From assembly GCA_021806865.1 (NCBI GenBank), contig JAKAPU010000182.1:1-5497 (forward strand): 5,497 bases of DNA. Direction: 5' to 3'. How positions within the stretch are numbered: position 1 is the first letter of the stretch; the number at the start of each line of letters is the position of its first letter. Made by a program: the position numbers and the translations under genes. Shown here in pieces: positions 1 to 5,497 of this stretch. The notes under the pieces were generated by a model that was not told where the DNA came from, did not search any database, and saw only the letters and a program-made list of their open reading frames with translations. The stretch is from an archaeon. Lineage in GTDB: Archaea; Thermoproteota; Nitrososphaeria; Nitrososphaerales; CADDZS01.

Positions 1-408
1 TATGCCGATAAGCCCGTAAAGCACAGGAATGTACGGATTGATTCCAGGCAGGAGCAGGTAGGAAGGAAGGGGTGGTGGAGGTGTGGGCTGATAGCCAGAC
101 GAAATGCACTGGGATGCAGGCGCGGCTCCTACCGCACAGCGTAGTGCAAGACTCCCCGTGAGCAGAATGTACGTCTGGTCAAGCATCAGGTACAACATGA
201 AACCAGCCGCGACGATGGTGATACCCAGAAATCCCCAGCCGAGGTCAGAAAATATCCTGAACCTGGCAAGATAATCCAGTGCGCTCAATAGCCTCTTTGT
301 GCGGATCATGACGATTCCCCAGGAGAAAGTTACCGGGGGCTCTTCCTTTTGCTGCTCGCCCTCCGTTGACCCTTCTGTCGGGGTCTTTGAGAGATCGTCA
401 TCTGGCAA
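1..408 (-). CDS. Site-2 protease (M50 family)-like membrane protein, N-terminal part, cut by the window edge
   Basis: This is the first 136 residues of a minus-strand gene whose remainder lies left of the window. The opening stretch is acidic and low in complexity. It is followed by FSWGIVMIRTKR, a membrane segment near residues 58-76, a loop with two cysteines (91 and 101) and a proline run, and then PGINPYIPVLYGLIGI at 121-136. A PGxNPxIPxxYG segment like this comes directly before the HExxH zinc site in archaeal site-2 proteases, which cut membrane-bound substrates within the bilayer. The catalytic motif itself is not in view, so protease activity is inferred. The frame opens after a TAG, and the only early start-like codon is TTG at 408. 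The alternative is ATG at 309, which would drop the acidic tail. A TATA-like box at 443-451 fits the TTG start with a leader of about 12 bases. The family call is fairly secure and the start is not. Confidence 0.72.
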   Translation of the reverse strand, partial: MPDDDLSKTPTEGSTEGEQQKEEPPVTFSWGIVMIRTKRLLSALDYLARFRIFSDLGWGFLGITIVAAGFMLYLMLDQTYILLTGSLALRCAVGAAPASQCISSGYQPTPPPPLPSYLLLPGINPYIPVLYGLIGI

Positions 409-442
409 TTTCGTTGATAGAACACTGCACTTCTTCTGACCG

Positions 443-451
443 CTATTAAAC
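443..451 (-). promoter_or_regulatory. TATA-like box for the site-2-protease-like gene
   Basis: On the minus strand this reads GTTTAATAG, similar to archaeal TATA elements. With the usual 25-28 base spacing, transcription would start near 420, about 12 bases before the TTG at 408. No Shine-Dalgarno sequence precedes that TTG. The call rests on pattern and spacing only. Confidence 0.4.
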
Positions 452-495
452 TATCTAGTCGATGAACTTGCGGTTCTTTCGCCATTAGAACAAGG

Positions 496-504
496 CATTT
501 ATCT
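496..504 (+). promoter_or_regulatory. TATA-like box for the acyl-CoA synthetase gene
   Basis: CATTTATCT is AT-rich in a mixed-composition region and lies about 43 bases before the ATG at 543. The usual archaeal spacing puts the transcript start near 526, leaving a leader of about 17 bases. No good Shine-Dalgarno match is visible in that leader. The 409-542 gap therefore appears to hold two divergent, non-overlapping promoters. Confidence 0.4.
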
Positions 505-542
505 CAAACGGTGAAGCAACTTTTGAATTCCTGACGCGTACG

Positions 543-2012
543 ATGCAACCAGCAACACTCCCAGAGATGCTTCTCATTGAGGACAGGACAAGAACATGCC
601 TCATCGATGGAAGAAAGACTCTGACCTATGGCGAGCTTGATTCCCAGAGCTCGGACGTCGCTGCTTTGCTTGAATCTCTTGGTGTCCGCAAAGGCGATCG
701 AGTCGTTCTGTTTCTTCCAAACTGCTGGCAGTTTGTAGTGGCAATGTATGGAATTCTGAAGCTCGGCGCGATCTGCGTACCACTTGATTTTCGCTCCACC
801 GAGAGGGAGGTCCAATTTTTCAGTCAAAACTCAAAGTCGTCCATCTCCATAGTCAGCGTTTCAAAGTCTGGCTATCTCACGGGTCGTAAGATAGAGGTCG
901 AACCGGAATCGGCTGAGAAGATTACTCCTGCATCATCTACGCATCCCACCGGCACTCTGAGGTCGGAAGATCCTGCGCTGCTGCTTTACACCGGTGGAAC
1001 GACCGGCTTCCCGAAGGGTGTTGTACTCACACATCGAAACGTACTTCACGTCCTTTCGGGCCTGTCGAAAGCGTGGCAACTGCGTGAAGACAGGGAAGTA
1101 TTTGCCCAGTTTCTTCCAATGACCCACAGCGGAGGACTCAACTGCAACCTGAACAGCGCTCTCTTCAGCGGTGGTGCTACCGTCATCATGCATAGGTTCG
1201 ATTCAACAGAACTCTTGAATCTGGTTGAGAAGCATGGAGTGACAGCCTTTTCTGGTGTGCCGACGGTATACAACTCTCTGATTAGGGCGCCAGAGCTCAA
1301 TACAAGAAACCTCTCCTCACTTCGCCTGTGTTTTTCGTCCGGTGCTGCGCTCTCTCCTGAGACTGCAAACACTTTCAAAGAAAAGACAGGAATCACGATC
1401 AACGTCGGCTGGGGACTCACAGAAGCCTCGCCTCAGCTTGCGGTTGCACCTCTCGGTGTGTTCAAGCAGAGCTACGTTGGGATACCTCTCGATGAAACCG
1501 AGATAGTTGCATTGGACGAATCTCATCGTCCTCTTCCATCCGGCCAGACTGGAGAGCTCGCTGCAAAAGGGCCGCAGGTAATGTCTGGGTACTTCGAAAA
1601 CGCAGAGGAAACAAGCAAGGTGTTCACCTCGGATGGCTGGCTACTCACAGGAGACCTCGGGTACGTGGGAAGCGATGGCGTTTACTTGTTGGGAAGGAAG
1701 AAGGAGGCGATAAACACCGGCGGGTACAAGGTGTGGCCGAGCGAGGTCGAGAGTCTGCTTCTTGAAAACGAGCACGTTCTCGAGGCCGCCGTCGTAGGTA
1801 TCAGCGATGATTACTACGGAGAAACTGTCAAGGCCTTTGTAGTCTCAAAATCTCCTGTGAGCGAAGAAGAACTCACGAGGTTTTGCAGGGCCAGGCTCTC
1901 GAGTTACAAAGTTCCAAGAAAGATAGAATTTAGGACGTCCCTCCCCAAGTCATCCGTTGGAAAGATACTCAGGCGCGCGCTGCAGGAAGAATCCAAATCA
2001 AGCAACGACTGA
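543..2012 (+). CDS. Acyl-CoA synthetase / AMP-dependent ligase (ANL superfamily, FadD-like)
   Basis: This 489-residue cytosolic enzyme is expected to activate a carboxylic acid to an acyl-adenylate with ATP and then pass the acyl group to CoA. The family motifs appear in order: the phosphate-binding loop YTGGTTGFPKG (149-159), LPMTHSGGLN (191-200), WGLTEASP (290-297), TGD (369-371), the hinge-region GRKKE (384-388), GGYKVWPSEVE (393-403), and PKSSVGKILRR (468-478), whose K474 is the expected adenylation lysine. No key residue is missing and the length is slightly below the usual 500-550. The start is ATG 543, because the frame upstream holds no other start codon; ATG 567 is a weaker alternative. 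The gene stands alone behind its own TATA-like box, and 68 bases separate it from the transporter genes. Acid type (fatty, aromatic or other) cannot be told from these motifs. Superfamily is near certain and substrate unknown. Confidence 0.93.
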   Translation: MQPATLPEMLLIEDRTRTCLIDGRKTLTYGELDSQSSDVAALLESLGVRKGDRVVLFLPNCWQFVVAMYGILKLGAICVPLDFRSTEREVQFFSQNSKSSISIVSVSKSGYLTGRKIEVEPESAEKITPASSTHPTGTLRSEDPALLLYTGGTTGFPKGVVLTHRNVLHVLSGLSKAWQLREDREVFAQFLPMTHSGGLNCNLNSALFSGGATVIMHRFDSTELLNLVEKHGVTAFSGVPTVYNSLIRAPELNTRNLSSLRLCFSSGAALSPETANTFKEKTGITINVGWGLTEASPQLAVAPLGVFKQSYVGIPLDETEIVALDESHRPLPSGQTGELAAKGPQVMSGYFENAEETSKVFTSDGWLLTGDLGYVGSDGVYLLGRKKEAINTGGYKVWPSEVESLLLENEHVLEAAVVGISDDYYGETVKAFVVSKSPVSEEELTRFCRARLSSYKVPRKIEFRTSLPKSSVGKILRRALQEESKSSND

Positions 2013-2049
2013 AGTGCGGTTTTCAAGAATTTCGAAATCCAACGTAAGG

Positions 2050-2057
2050 CTAAATAG
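2050..2057 (+). promoter_or_regulatory. TATA box of the binding-protein gene (leaderless type)
   Basis: CTAAATAG is centred about 27 bases upstream of the ATG at 2081, with the purine-rich GTAAGG just before it as a possible BRE. This spacing places the transcript start at or within a couple of bases of the start codon, as in leaderless archaeal mRNAs. No Shine-Dalgarno sequence is present, which agrees. The same promoter should also drive permease 1. Confidence 0.6.
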
Positions 2058-2080
2058 GCCTTCGCTAGCGCCGAGCAACC

Positions 2081-3091
2081 ATGGTACGCAAAAATGTATC
2101 AGCGATAGCCCGTGTCACGGCTGTCATAATAGTCGTCATCATAGTCATAGTGGCGATAGCAGGTGCCTACTACTATGCGTCGACCCAATCGACAACTACC
2201 ACGAAGACAAAGGTAACCTTTGGAATACCGGTCAAGGGCTCGTATCAGTTCATGCCAATCTACTACGCAGCTAACAACAGCTACTTCAACAACAACGGAA
2301 TCGAAGTGAACGTTTCAGCGTTCACCGGAGACGCCGCACTTTCGCAGGCGATAGCCTCAAACAGCATCCAGATAGGGATGGACAACATATTCTCCGTCGA
2401 GCACTTTATTTCAGCAGGACTACCAATAAAGATCGTCGCGCAGGTAACTACCGCAAACGACTTTGTTGTGATAGTCGGTGCAAACTCTCCTTATCACTCG
2501 CCTTCTGCCCTAAACGGTGCAAAGATCGGAGTCACCTCGATCCCAGGACTCACATATCAACTTGCAAAGAACTTTGCACAAAACAACAGCATAACGGTCA
2601 CTCCGACTGCACTGGGCGGACTCCCGACACAACTCGCGGCACTGCAGCAAAACCAGTCGCAGGCATTCATATGGACCTTCGACGAGGGATACAACCTCCA
2701 GGCTACAGGGCAGGGAAGGATACTCGCAAATCTCTCATCGTACTATCCTTCGTGGACAACCGAGATGGTGATCTTTGCTTCAAACAGCATGATCCAAAAC
2801 CAACCAACCGTTGTGCAAAATACTCTCAAATCCATATTCCAAGCACTCAACGGAATAAAGACAAACCAGGCGCAGGCAGCGACTTTCCTCGCATCTTTCA
2901 TGAACATGAACTCTGGCGCCGCGACTAGCACTATCCAGAGGGCGGTCGGAATCTTCAGCTACAACGGAGCGATCGACACCAACGGCGTTACCTACGCGAT
3001 AAACTTCGACGTGACTGGTGGACTGATCACAGGAACTCCGCCTGTTGCGAGCGACAGCTACACAACACAGTTCACTCCGGTGTCAACTTGA
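2081..3091 (+). CDS. ABC transporter substrate-binding protein, NMT1/THI5 (SsuA-like) type, membrane anchored
   Basis: This 336-residue protein is the likely external receptor of an ABC importer. A short basic start (VRK) leads into a hydrophobic helix at about 12-32. A Ser/Thr/Gln-rich linker follows (33-44), then a periplasmic-binding-like domain beginning VTFGIPVKG (45-53). The pattern of MPIYYAANNSYFNNNGIEV (58-76), a GDAALSQAIASNSIQIGM region (83-100) and LNGAKIGVTS (144-153) is typical of the SsuA/THI5/NrtA group. The protein has no cysteine, so it cannot be a lipoprotein; the helix is best read as an uncleaved anchor, common in archaea. Five N-X-S sequons (N65, N77, N168, N191, N217) lie in the outside domain, so glycosylation is possible. 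The gene overlaps the following permease start by 3 bases. Known ligands of the group include sulfonates, nitrate, pyrimidine precursors and flavins; none can be chosen here. Confidence 0.88.
   Translation: MVRKNVSAIARVTAVIIVVIIVIVAIAGAYYYASTQSTTTTKTKVTFGIPVKGSYQFMPIYYAANNSYFNNNGIEVNVSAFTGDAALSQAIASNSIQIGMDNIFSVEHFISAGLPIKIVAQVTTANDFVVIVGANSPYHSPSALNGAKIGVTSIPGLTYQLAKNFAQNNSITVTPTALGGLPTQLAALQQNQSQAFIWTFDEGYNLQATGQGRILANLSSYYPSWTTEMVIFASNSMIQNQPTVVQNTLKSIFQALNGIKTNQAQAATFLASFMNMNSGAATSTIQRAVGIFSYNGAIDTNGVTYAINFDVTGGLITGTPPVASDSYTTQFTPVST
3079..3082 (+). promoter_or_regulatory. Short ribosome binding site supporting the TTG start of permease 1
   Basis: GGTG sits five bases before the TTG at 3088, matching part of the archaeal GGAGGTGAT consensus. 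It lies inside the last codons of the binding-protein gene. Together with the TTGA stop/start overlap it supports coupled translation from a non-ATG start. Confidence 0.45.
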
Positions 3092-3846
3092 GAACTGGAC
3101 AGGCCGCGATAGCAATCCGCGTCGCGGCGGTCTTTTTGTTTTTTCTCATCTGGCAGCTGATCGCAGATTTCAAGATAATCAGCTCGGATTTCCTCGCTGG
3201 TCCGTACCAGGCAGTGCTTTCCTTGTTCAACGCCGGAGTCCAGCACCAGATTGCACTGAATTCGAGCACCACTCTCTACGAGATAGGCGTCGCGTACGTC
3301 GTTGCTGTCTCTATAGGGCTTGGCATAGGGCTCGCCATAGGGATCAGCAGGTACTTCACAACAGTGTTTGAACCAATAGTGCTTGCATTGTTTGCGGTCC
3401 CAAAAATTTCGCTACTGCCACTATTCATACTCTGGTTCGGCATAGGAATCTCCTCAAAGGTCGTGTTCGGCATCTTCGCGGGCATGTTTCCGGTGATGGT
3501 AAACACAATCGCAGGAGCAAAGCAGGTGAATCTGGCGCACCTTCAGCTAGCCAAATCGATGGGAGCAAGCTCGACGCAGATTTACAGAAAGGTGATCCTG
3601 CCTTCCATAATACCGACAGCGTTTGCTGGCATGAGACTCTCGCTGATACTCGTCTCCGTCACTGTCACTCTTGCGGAGATGTACCAGGGAACCGTCACAG
3701 GCCTAGGATCTCTGATATTCTACTGGTCGACGATTTTTCTCTCTGGACCTCTGTACGGCGTGATTCTAGTATTTTCTCTGGTTCTAATCGCTGCAAACCA
3801 ATTGCTACTATCCTTCGAGAAGAGGCTCTCGCGCCTCTCGGAGTAG
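3088..3846 (+). CDS. ABC transporter permease, SsuC/TauC-like (permease 1)
   Basis: This 252-residue membrane subunit belongs to the binding-protein-dependent permease family (BPD_transp_1). Hydrophobic segments appear near 10-26, 65-87, 95-116, 122-143, 176-198 and 222-241, the usual five or six helices. The cytoplasmic coupling loop, which docks on the ATPase, is at 152-173: LAKSMGASSTQIYRKVILPS carries the EAA-type spacing with the central Gly and the Leu-Pro. The start is TTG 3088, whose last two bases form part of the TGA stop of the binding-protein gene. A GGTG lies five bases upstream, so the two are almost surely one transcript with coupled translation and equal supply. The stop is 1 bp from the stop of the minus-strand ATPase. 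It is clearly related to permease 2: both hold LYEI, an EP..(A/L)L.AVP stretch, NTIAG and LAKSMGASS. Confidence 0.9.
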   Translation: MRTGQAAIAIRVAAVFLFFLIWQLIADFKIISSDFLAGPYQAVLSLFNAGVQHQIALNSSTTLYEIGVAYVVAVSIGLGIGLAIGISRYFTTVFEPIVLALFAVPKISLLPLFILWFGIGISSKVVFGIFAGMFPVMVNTIAGAKQVNLAHLQLAKSMGASSTQIYRKVILPSIIPTAFAGMRLSLILVSVTVTLAEMYQGTVTGLGSLIFYWSTIFLSGPLYGVILVFSLVLIAANQLLLSFEKRLSRLSE

Positions 3847-3847
3847 A

Positions 3848-4624
3848 TTACCTGTTGAAGAGCTCGGACATCATAACGCGCTTTGGTTCGTTCAGTCGGT
3901 CGTCCGTGAGCTCCCTCGGCCTTGGCAGGTCGATCTCGATCTCGCGCACGATCTTTGCGGGGCGCTTTGAGAAGACTAGCACTCTGTCCGAGAGGTACGC
4001 CGCCTCCTGTATACTGTGCGTCACAAACACGATTGTTTTCTTTGTCTCTAGCCAGATCCTCACGAGCTCGTTTCCGAGCTGCATCCTCGTCTGCTCGTCC
4101 AGCGCCCCGAACGGCTCGTCCATGAGTATGACTTCGGGTTCCAGTGCCAGAGACCTTGCAAGCGAGGCCCTTTGCTTCATCCCGCCGGAGACCTCGCGCG
4201 GCAGCTTGTTTTCAAAACCCGCGAGCCCCACGAGTTCGAGGTACTTTCTTGATGCCTTGGACCTTGCCTCCTTTGATGTTCCCTTGATCTCTAGACCGAA
4301 CTCGACGTTTGCCTGGATCGTGCGCCAGGGGAAGAGCGTGTGTTCCTGGAACATGATAGATACCTTGTCCGGGTTTGGACCCCTCACCTCCTCGCCGTCG
4401 AGGTACACCTTGCCCGCCGATGGCTTTTCTAGGCCCGCAATGAGCGAGAGCACCGTTGACTTGCCGCAGCCAGAAGGCCCTATGACAGAGACAAATTCAG
4501 ATGTTGCAACGTCGAATGAAATGCCCTCAAGCGCCTTAACTTCTTCTCCGGACTTTGCTAGGAATGTCTTGGATACGGAATCGAGCCTGATTGTCGGCAT
4601 TTTGGACCTTGAATCTTTGACCAT
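3848..4624 (-). CDS. ABC transporter ATP-binding protein, SsuB/TauB/NrtD-like
   Basis: This 258-residue ATPase powers an importer of the nitrate/sulfonate/taurine class. Counted from ATG 4624, the motifs are Walker A GPSGCGKST (49-57), Q-loop MFQEHTLFPW with Q93, signature VSGGMKQR (145-152), Walker B VILMDEPFGALD (165-176) with catalytic E170, and the H-loop histidine in FVTHS at 203. DEPFGALDEQTR is characteristic of this subfamily. All catalytic residues are present. ATG 4624 is chosen because GGAGATGA lies seven bases upstream. A start at ATG 4600 (MPTIRL) is possible, and an extension to 4684 is unlikely because it would run into the permease 2 gene. It lies opposite to both permeases: convergent with permease 1 (1 bp between stops) and divergent from permease 2 (23 bp between starts). 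It probably serves both as the only ATPase seen here. A long antisense open frame over it is a shadow. Confidence 0.92.
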   Translation of the reverse strand: MVKDSRSKMPTIRLDSVSKTFLAKSGEEVKALEGISFDVATSEFVSVIGPSGCGKSTVLSLIAGLEKPSAGKVYLDGEEVRGPNPDKVSIMFQEHTLFPWRTIQANVEFGLEIKGTSKEARSKASRKYLELVGLAGFENKLPREVSGGMKQRASLARSLALEPEVILMDEPFGALDEQTRMQLGNELVRIWLETKKTIVFVTHSIQEAAYLSDRVLVFSKRPAKIVREIEIDLPRPRELTDDRLNEPKRVMMSELFNR

Positions 4625-4631
4625 CACTGTT

Positions 4632-4639
4632 TCATCTCC
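4632..4639 (-). promoter_or_regulatory. Shine-Dalgarno sequence deciding the ATPase start
   Basis: On the minus strand GGAGATGA, one base off the archaeal GGAGGTGA consensus, stands seven bases before ATG 4624. It argues for that start over ATG 4600 and shows that the ATPase mRNA has a leader, unlike the binding-protein gene. Confidence 0.55.
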
Positions 4640-4640
4640 T

Positions 4641-4649
4641 ATAATAAAT
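4641..4649. promoter_or_regulatory. AT-rich element between the divergent ATPase and permease 2 starts
   Basis: ATAATAAAT reads ATTTATTAT on the other strand, so it could be a TATA-like box in either direction. On the minus strand it would start transcription near 4619, which suits ATG 4600 but not the Shine-Dalgarno-supported ATG 4624. On the plus strand it would start near 4670, inside permease 2. The fit is imperfect both ways, so the role is uncertain. Confidence 0.25.
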
Positions 4650-5421
4650 GCGTGCGTGGTTTGATTTGCGCAGCGTCTGGACATATCGGATCATAGTTGT
4701 GGCGGCCTGGCTCGCCGTCTGGCAGGCGGTGGGTCAGTACCTGCTCCAAAACCCCTCGTACCACATACTGGTCGCAACCCCCTTGCAGGTGCTGGTTTCC
4801 TTTGCCCTGCTTGCCACTGGCACTAGCCCGCTTCCCGCCGTTGCGCACAACACGCTTCTCACTCTTTATGAAATAGTGGGGGCTTTTGCACTCGCGGCCG
4901 CATCGGGTCTCTCCATCGGGATGCTGATAGGTCAGTTTAAGCTGATCGAGCAGTCGCTGGAGCCCTTGATCGTCGCGCTTCTCGCTGTTCCAAACTTTGT
5001 TCTCTTTCCCATAATGTTCCTCCTCCTTTCCATCGGGCCGAGATCTGACATTGCCTTCGGCGCCTACCTCGGCTTTTTCCCCGTGATTGCAAACACGATA
5101 GCAGGCACAAGGCAGGTGGATCGAAACCAGATCATACTTGCAAAATCGATGGGCGCAAGTTCGCTTCAGGTGTTCAGAAAGGTCGTCCTTCCAAGTTCTG
5201 CCGGACCGATAGTCTCCGGTCTCAAGCAGGGCCTGAGCCTCTCCATCATCGGCGTGATCGGAGGAGAGATACTCGCTCCGATATCCGGGATAGGCTATTT
5301 GATGACGACAGCGCTCGGGTTTTTCTATACGCCCGAGCTCTACGCGCTGATCATACTCACTGTTGTCATTGCCGTGGCTGGAAACGTGGGTTTTTCTAGG
5401 ATAGAGCAAAGATTTGTGTAG
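4648..5421 (+). CDS. ABC transporter permease, SsuC/TauC-like (permease 2)
   Basis: This 257-residue inner-membrane permease belongs to the same family as permease 1 and is a diverged paralogue. Hydrophobic segments run near 14-32, 73-94, 105-127, 136-153, 196-212 and 231-248. The ATPase-docking loop is at 162-183, with LAKSMGASSLQVFRKVVLPS close to the matching loop of permease 1; NTIAG and QV before it are also shared. ATG 4648 is chosen because it leaves a short N-terminus before the first helix; TTG 4666 is an alternative. No Shine-Dalgarno or well-placed TATA box is visible upstream, since that region is ATPase coding sequence. It could pair with permease 1 as a heterodimer around the shared ATPase, or belong to a second importer whose receptor lies outside the window. 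Its third codon positions look more G/C-rich than those of the binding-protein gene (by eye). Confidence 0.9.
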   Translation: MRAWFDLRSVWTYRIIVVAAWLAVWQAVGQYLLQNPSYHILVATPLQVLVSFALLATGTSPLPAVAHNTLLTLYEIVGAFALAAASGLSIGMLIGQFKLIEQSLEPLIVALLAVPNFVLFPIMFLLLSIGPRSDIAFGAYLGFFPVIANTIAGTRQVDRNQIILAKSMGASSLQVFRKVVLPSSAGPIVSGLKQGLSLSIIGVIGGEILAPISGIGYLMTTALGFFYTPELYALIILTVVIAVAGNVGFSRIEQRFV

Positions 5422-5428
5422 GGCTTTG

Positions 5429-5436
5429 CTTAAAAT
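5429..5436 (+). promoter_or_regulatory. Possible TATA box for a gene starting at 5461
   Basis: CTTAAAAT is centred about 28 bases before an ATG at 5461, the same geometry as the leaderless promoter of the binding-protein gene. The bases also contain the TAA stop of a competing minus-strand frame, so the match may be chance. Confidence 0.3.
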
Positions 5437-5497
5437 CCTCGGGTTTCTTTGATCCTCGAGATGCAGACGCGCGCCAGGCCCAGCTGCAGGTGCGGGA
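5430..5497 (-). CDS. Possible C-terminal end of a convergent gene (alternative to the plus-strand start)
   Basis: On the minus strand a frame enters from the right edge and ends at a TAA (5432-5430), 8 bases beyond the permease 2 stop. Its last residues, ending LARVCISRIKETRGF, have a protein-like alternation of hydrophobic and charged residues. A convergent tail-to-tail arrangement would mirror the permease 1/ATPase junction. I do not recognise the family. It excludes, or at least competes with, the plus-strand reading at 5461. Confidence 0.3.
   Translation of the reverse strand, partial: PHLQLGLARVCISRIKETRGF
5461..5497 (+). CDS. Possible start of a downstream gene (12 residues visible)
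   Basis: An ATG at 5461 opens the frame MQTRARPSCRCG, which runs off the window. Support comes from the TATA-like box about 28 bases upstream, which would give a leaderless transcript. Too little is visible to name a family; the Cys-x-Cys pair is noted without interpretation. It conflicts with a minus-strand frame over the same bases. Both frames share wobble positions, so codon composition cannot separate them. Confidence 0.3.
   Translation, partial: MQTRARPSCRCG

Noticed and set aside
55..95. G-rich run with GGAAGG and GGTGG repeats, possible G-quadruplex or simple repeat
   Set aside because: On the minus strand it encodes the proline-rich loop (PTPPPPLPS) of the site-2-protease-like protein, which explains the bias.
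2013..2030. Possible terminator after the acyl-CoA synthetase gene
   Set aside because: There is only a run of four T and no convincing hairpin, so it is too weak to call.
2013..2080. Possible riboswitch, such as a TPP element, ahead of the THI5-like receptor
   Set aside because: The gap is only 68 bases, shows no TPP core motifs, and the TATA position implies no leader RNA at all.
3855..4664. A 269-codon open frame on the plus strand across the ATPase gene
   Set aside because: The minus strand encodes an ATPase with every ABC motif. The plus frame is Ser/Pro-rich with no recognisable domain and mirrors the codons of the real gene.
3550..5165. Similar DNA in the two permease genes (AAATCGATGGG.GCAAG) as a possible direct repeat or recombination site
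   Set aside because: The similarity is confined to codons of the conserved ATPase-docking loop and reflects paralogy, not a mobile or attachment repeat.
4639..5409. A 256-codon open frame on the minus strand across permease 2
   Set aside because: Its composition is charged and irregular with no domain, while the plus strand encodes a clear permease with its docking loop.

Overview
The window looks archaeal. TATA-like boxes sit about 27-28 bases upstream of several starts with little or no leader. The binding protein is held by an N-terminal membrane anchor and a Ser/Thr linker instead of a lipobox. The left-hand gene is an archaeal-type site-2 protease, and Ile ATA and Arg AGG/AGA codons are common. 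A Nitrososphaeria (Thaumarchaeota)-like lineage is possible, but this is a guess and cannot be settled from this sequence.

Layout: (1) 1-408, minus strand, the N-terminal part of an M50/site-2-protease-like membrane protein, cut by the window edge just before its expected HExxH motif. (2) 409-542, a divergent intergenic region with one TATA-like element for each flanking gene. (3) 543-2012, a complete acyl-CoA synthetase (ANL superfamily). (4) 2081-3091, a membrane-anchored NMT1/THI5 (SsuA-type) substrate-binding protein with its own leaderless-type promoter, joined through a TTGA stop/start overlap to (5) permease 1, 3088-3846. (6) 3848-4624, minus strand, the SsuB/TauB-type ATPase, convergent with permease 1 (1 bp between stops). 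(7) 4648-5421, plus strand, a second SsuC-type permease, divergent from the ATPase (23 bp between starts). (8) 5422-5497, the edge of a further gene whose strand is ambiguous.

Items 4-7 contain every part of one ABC importer of the nitrate/sulfonate/taurine/thiamine-precursor type: an external receptor, two related membrane subunits and one ATPase. The layout is unusual, because the ATPase lies on the opposite strand between two paralogous permeases. The substrate cannot be read from the sequence. I see no mobile element, CRISPR array, tRNA or rRNA, and no clearly novel system. The points most worth a second look are the split importer layout, the crowded ATPase/permease 2 start region and the undecided gene at the right edge.
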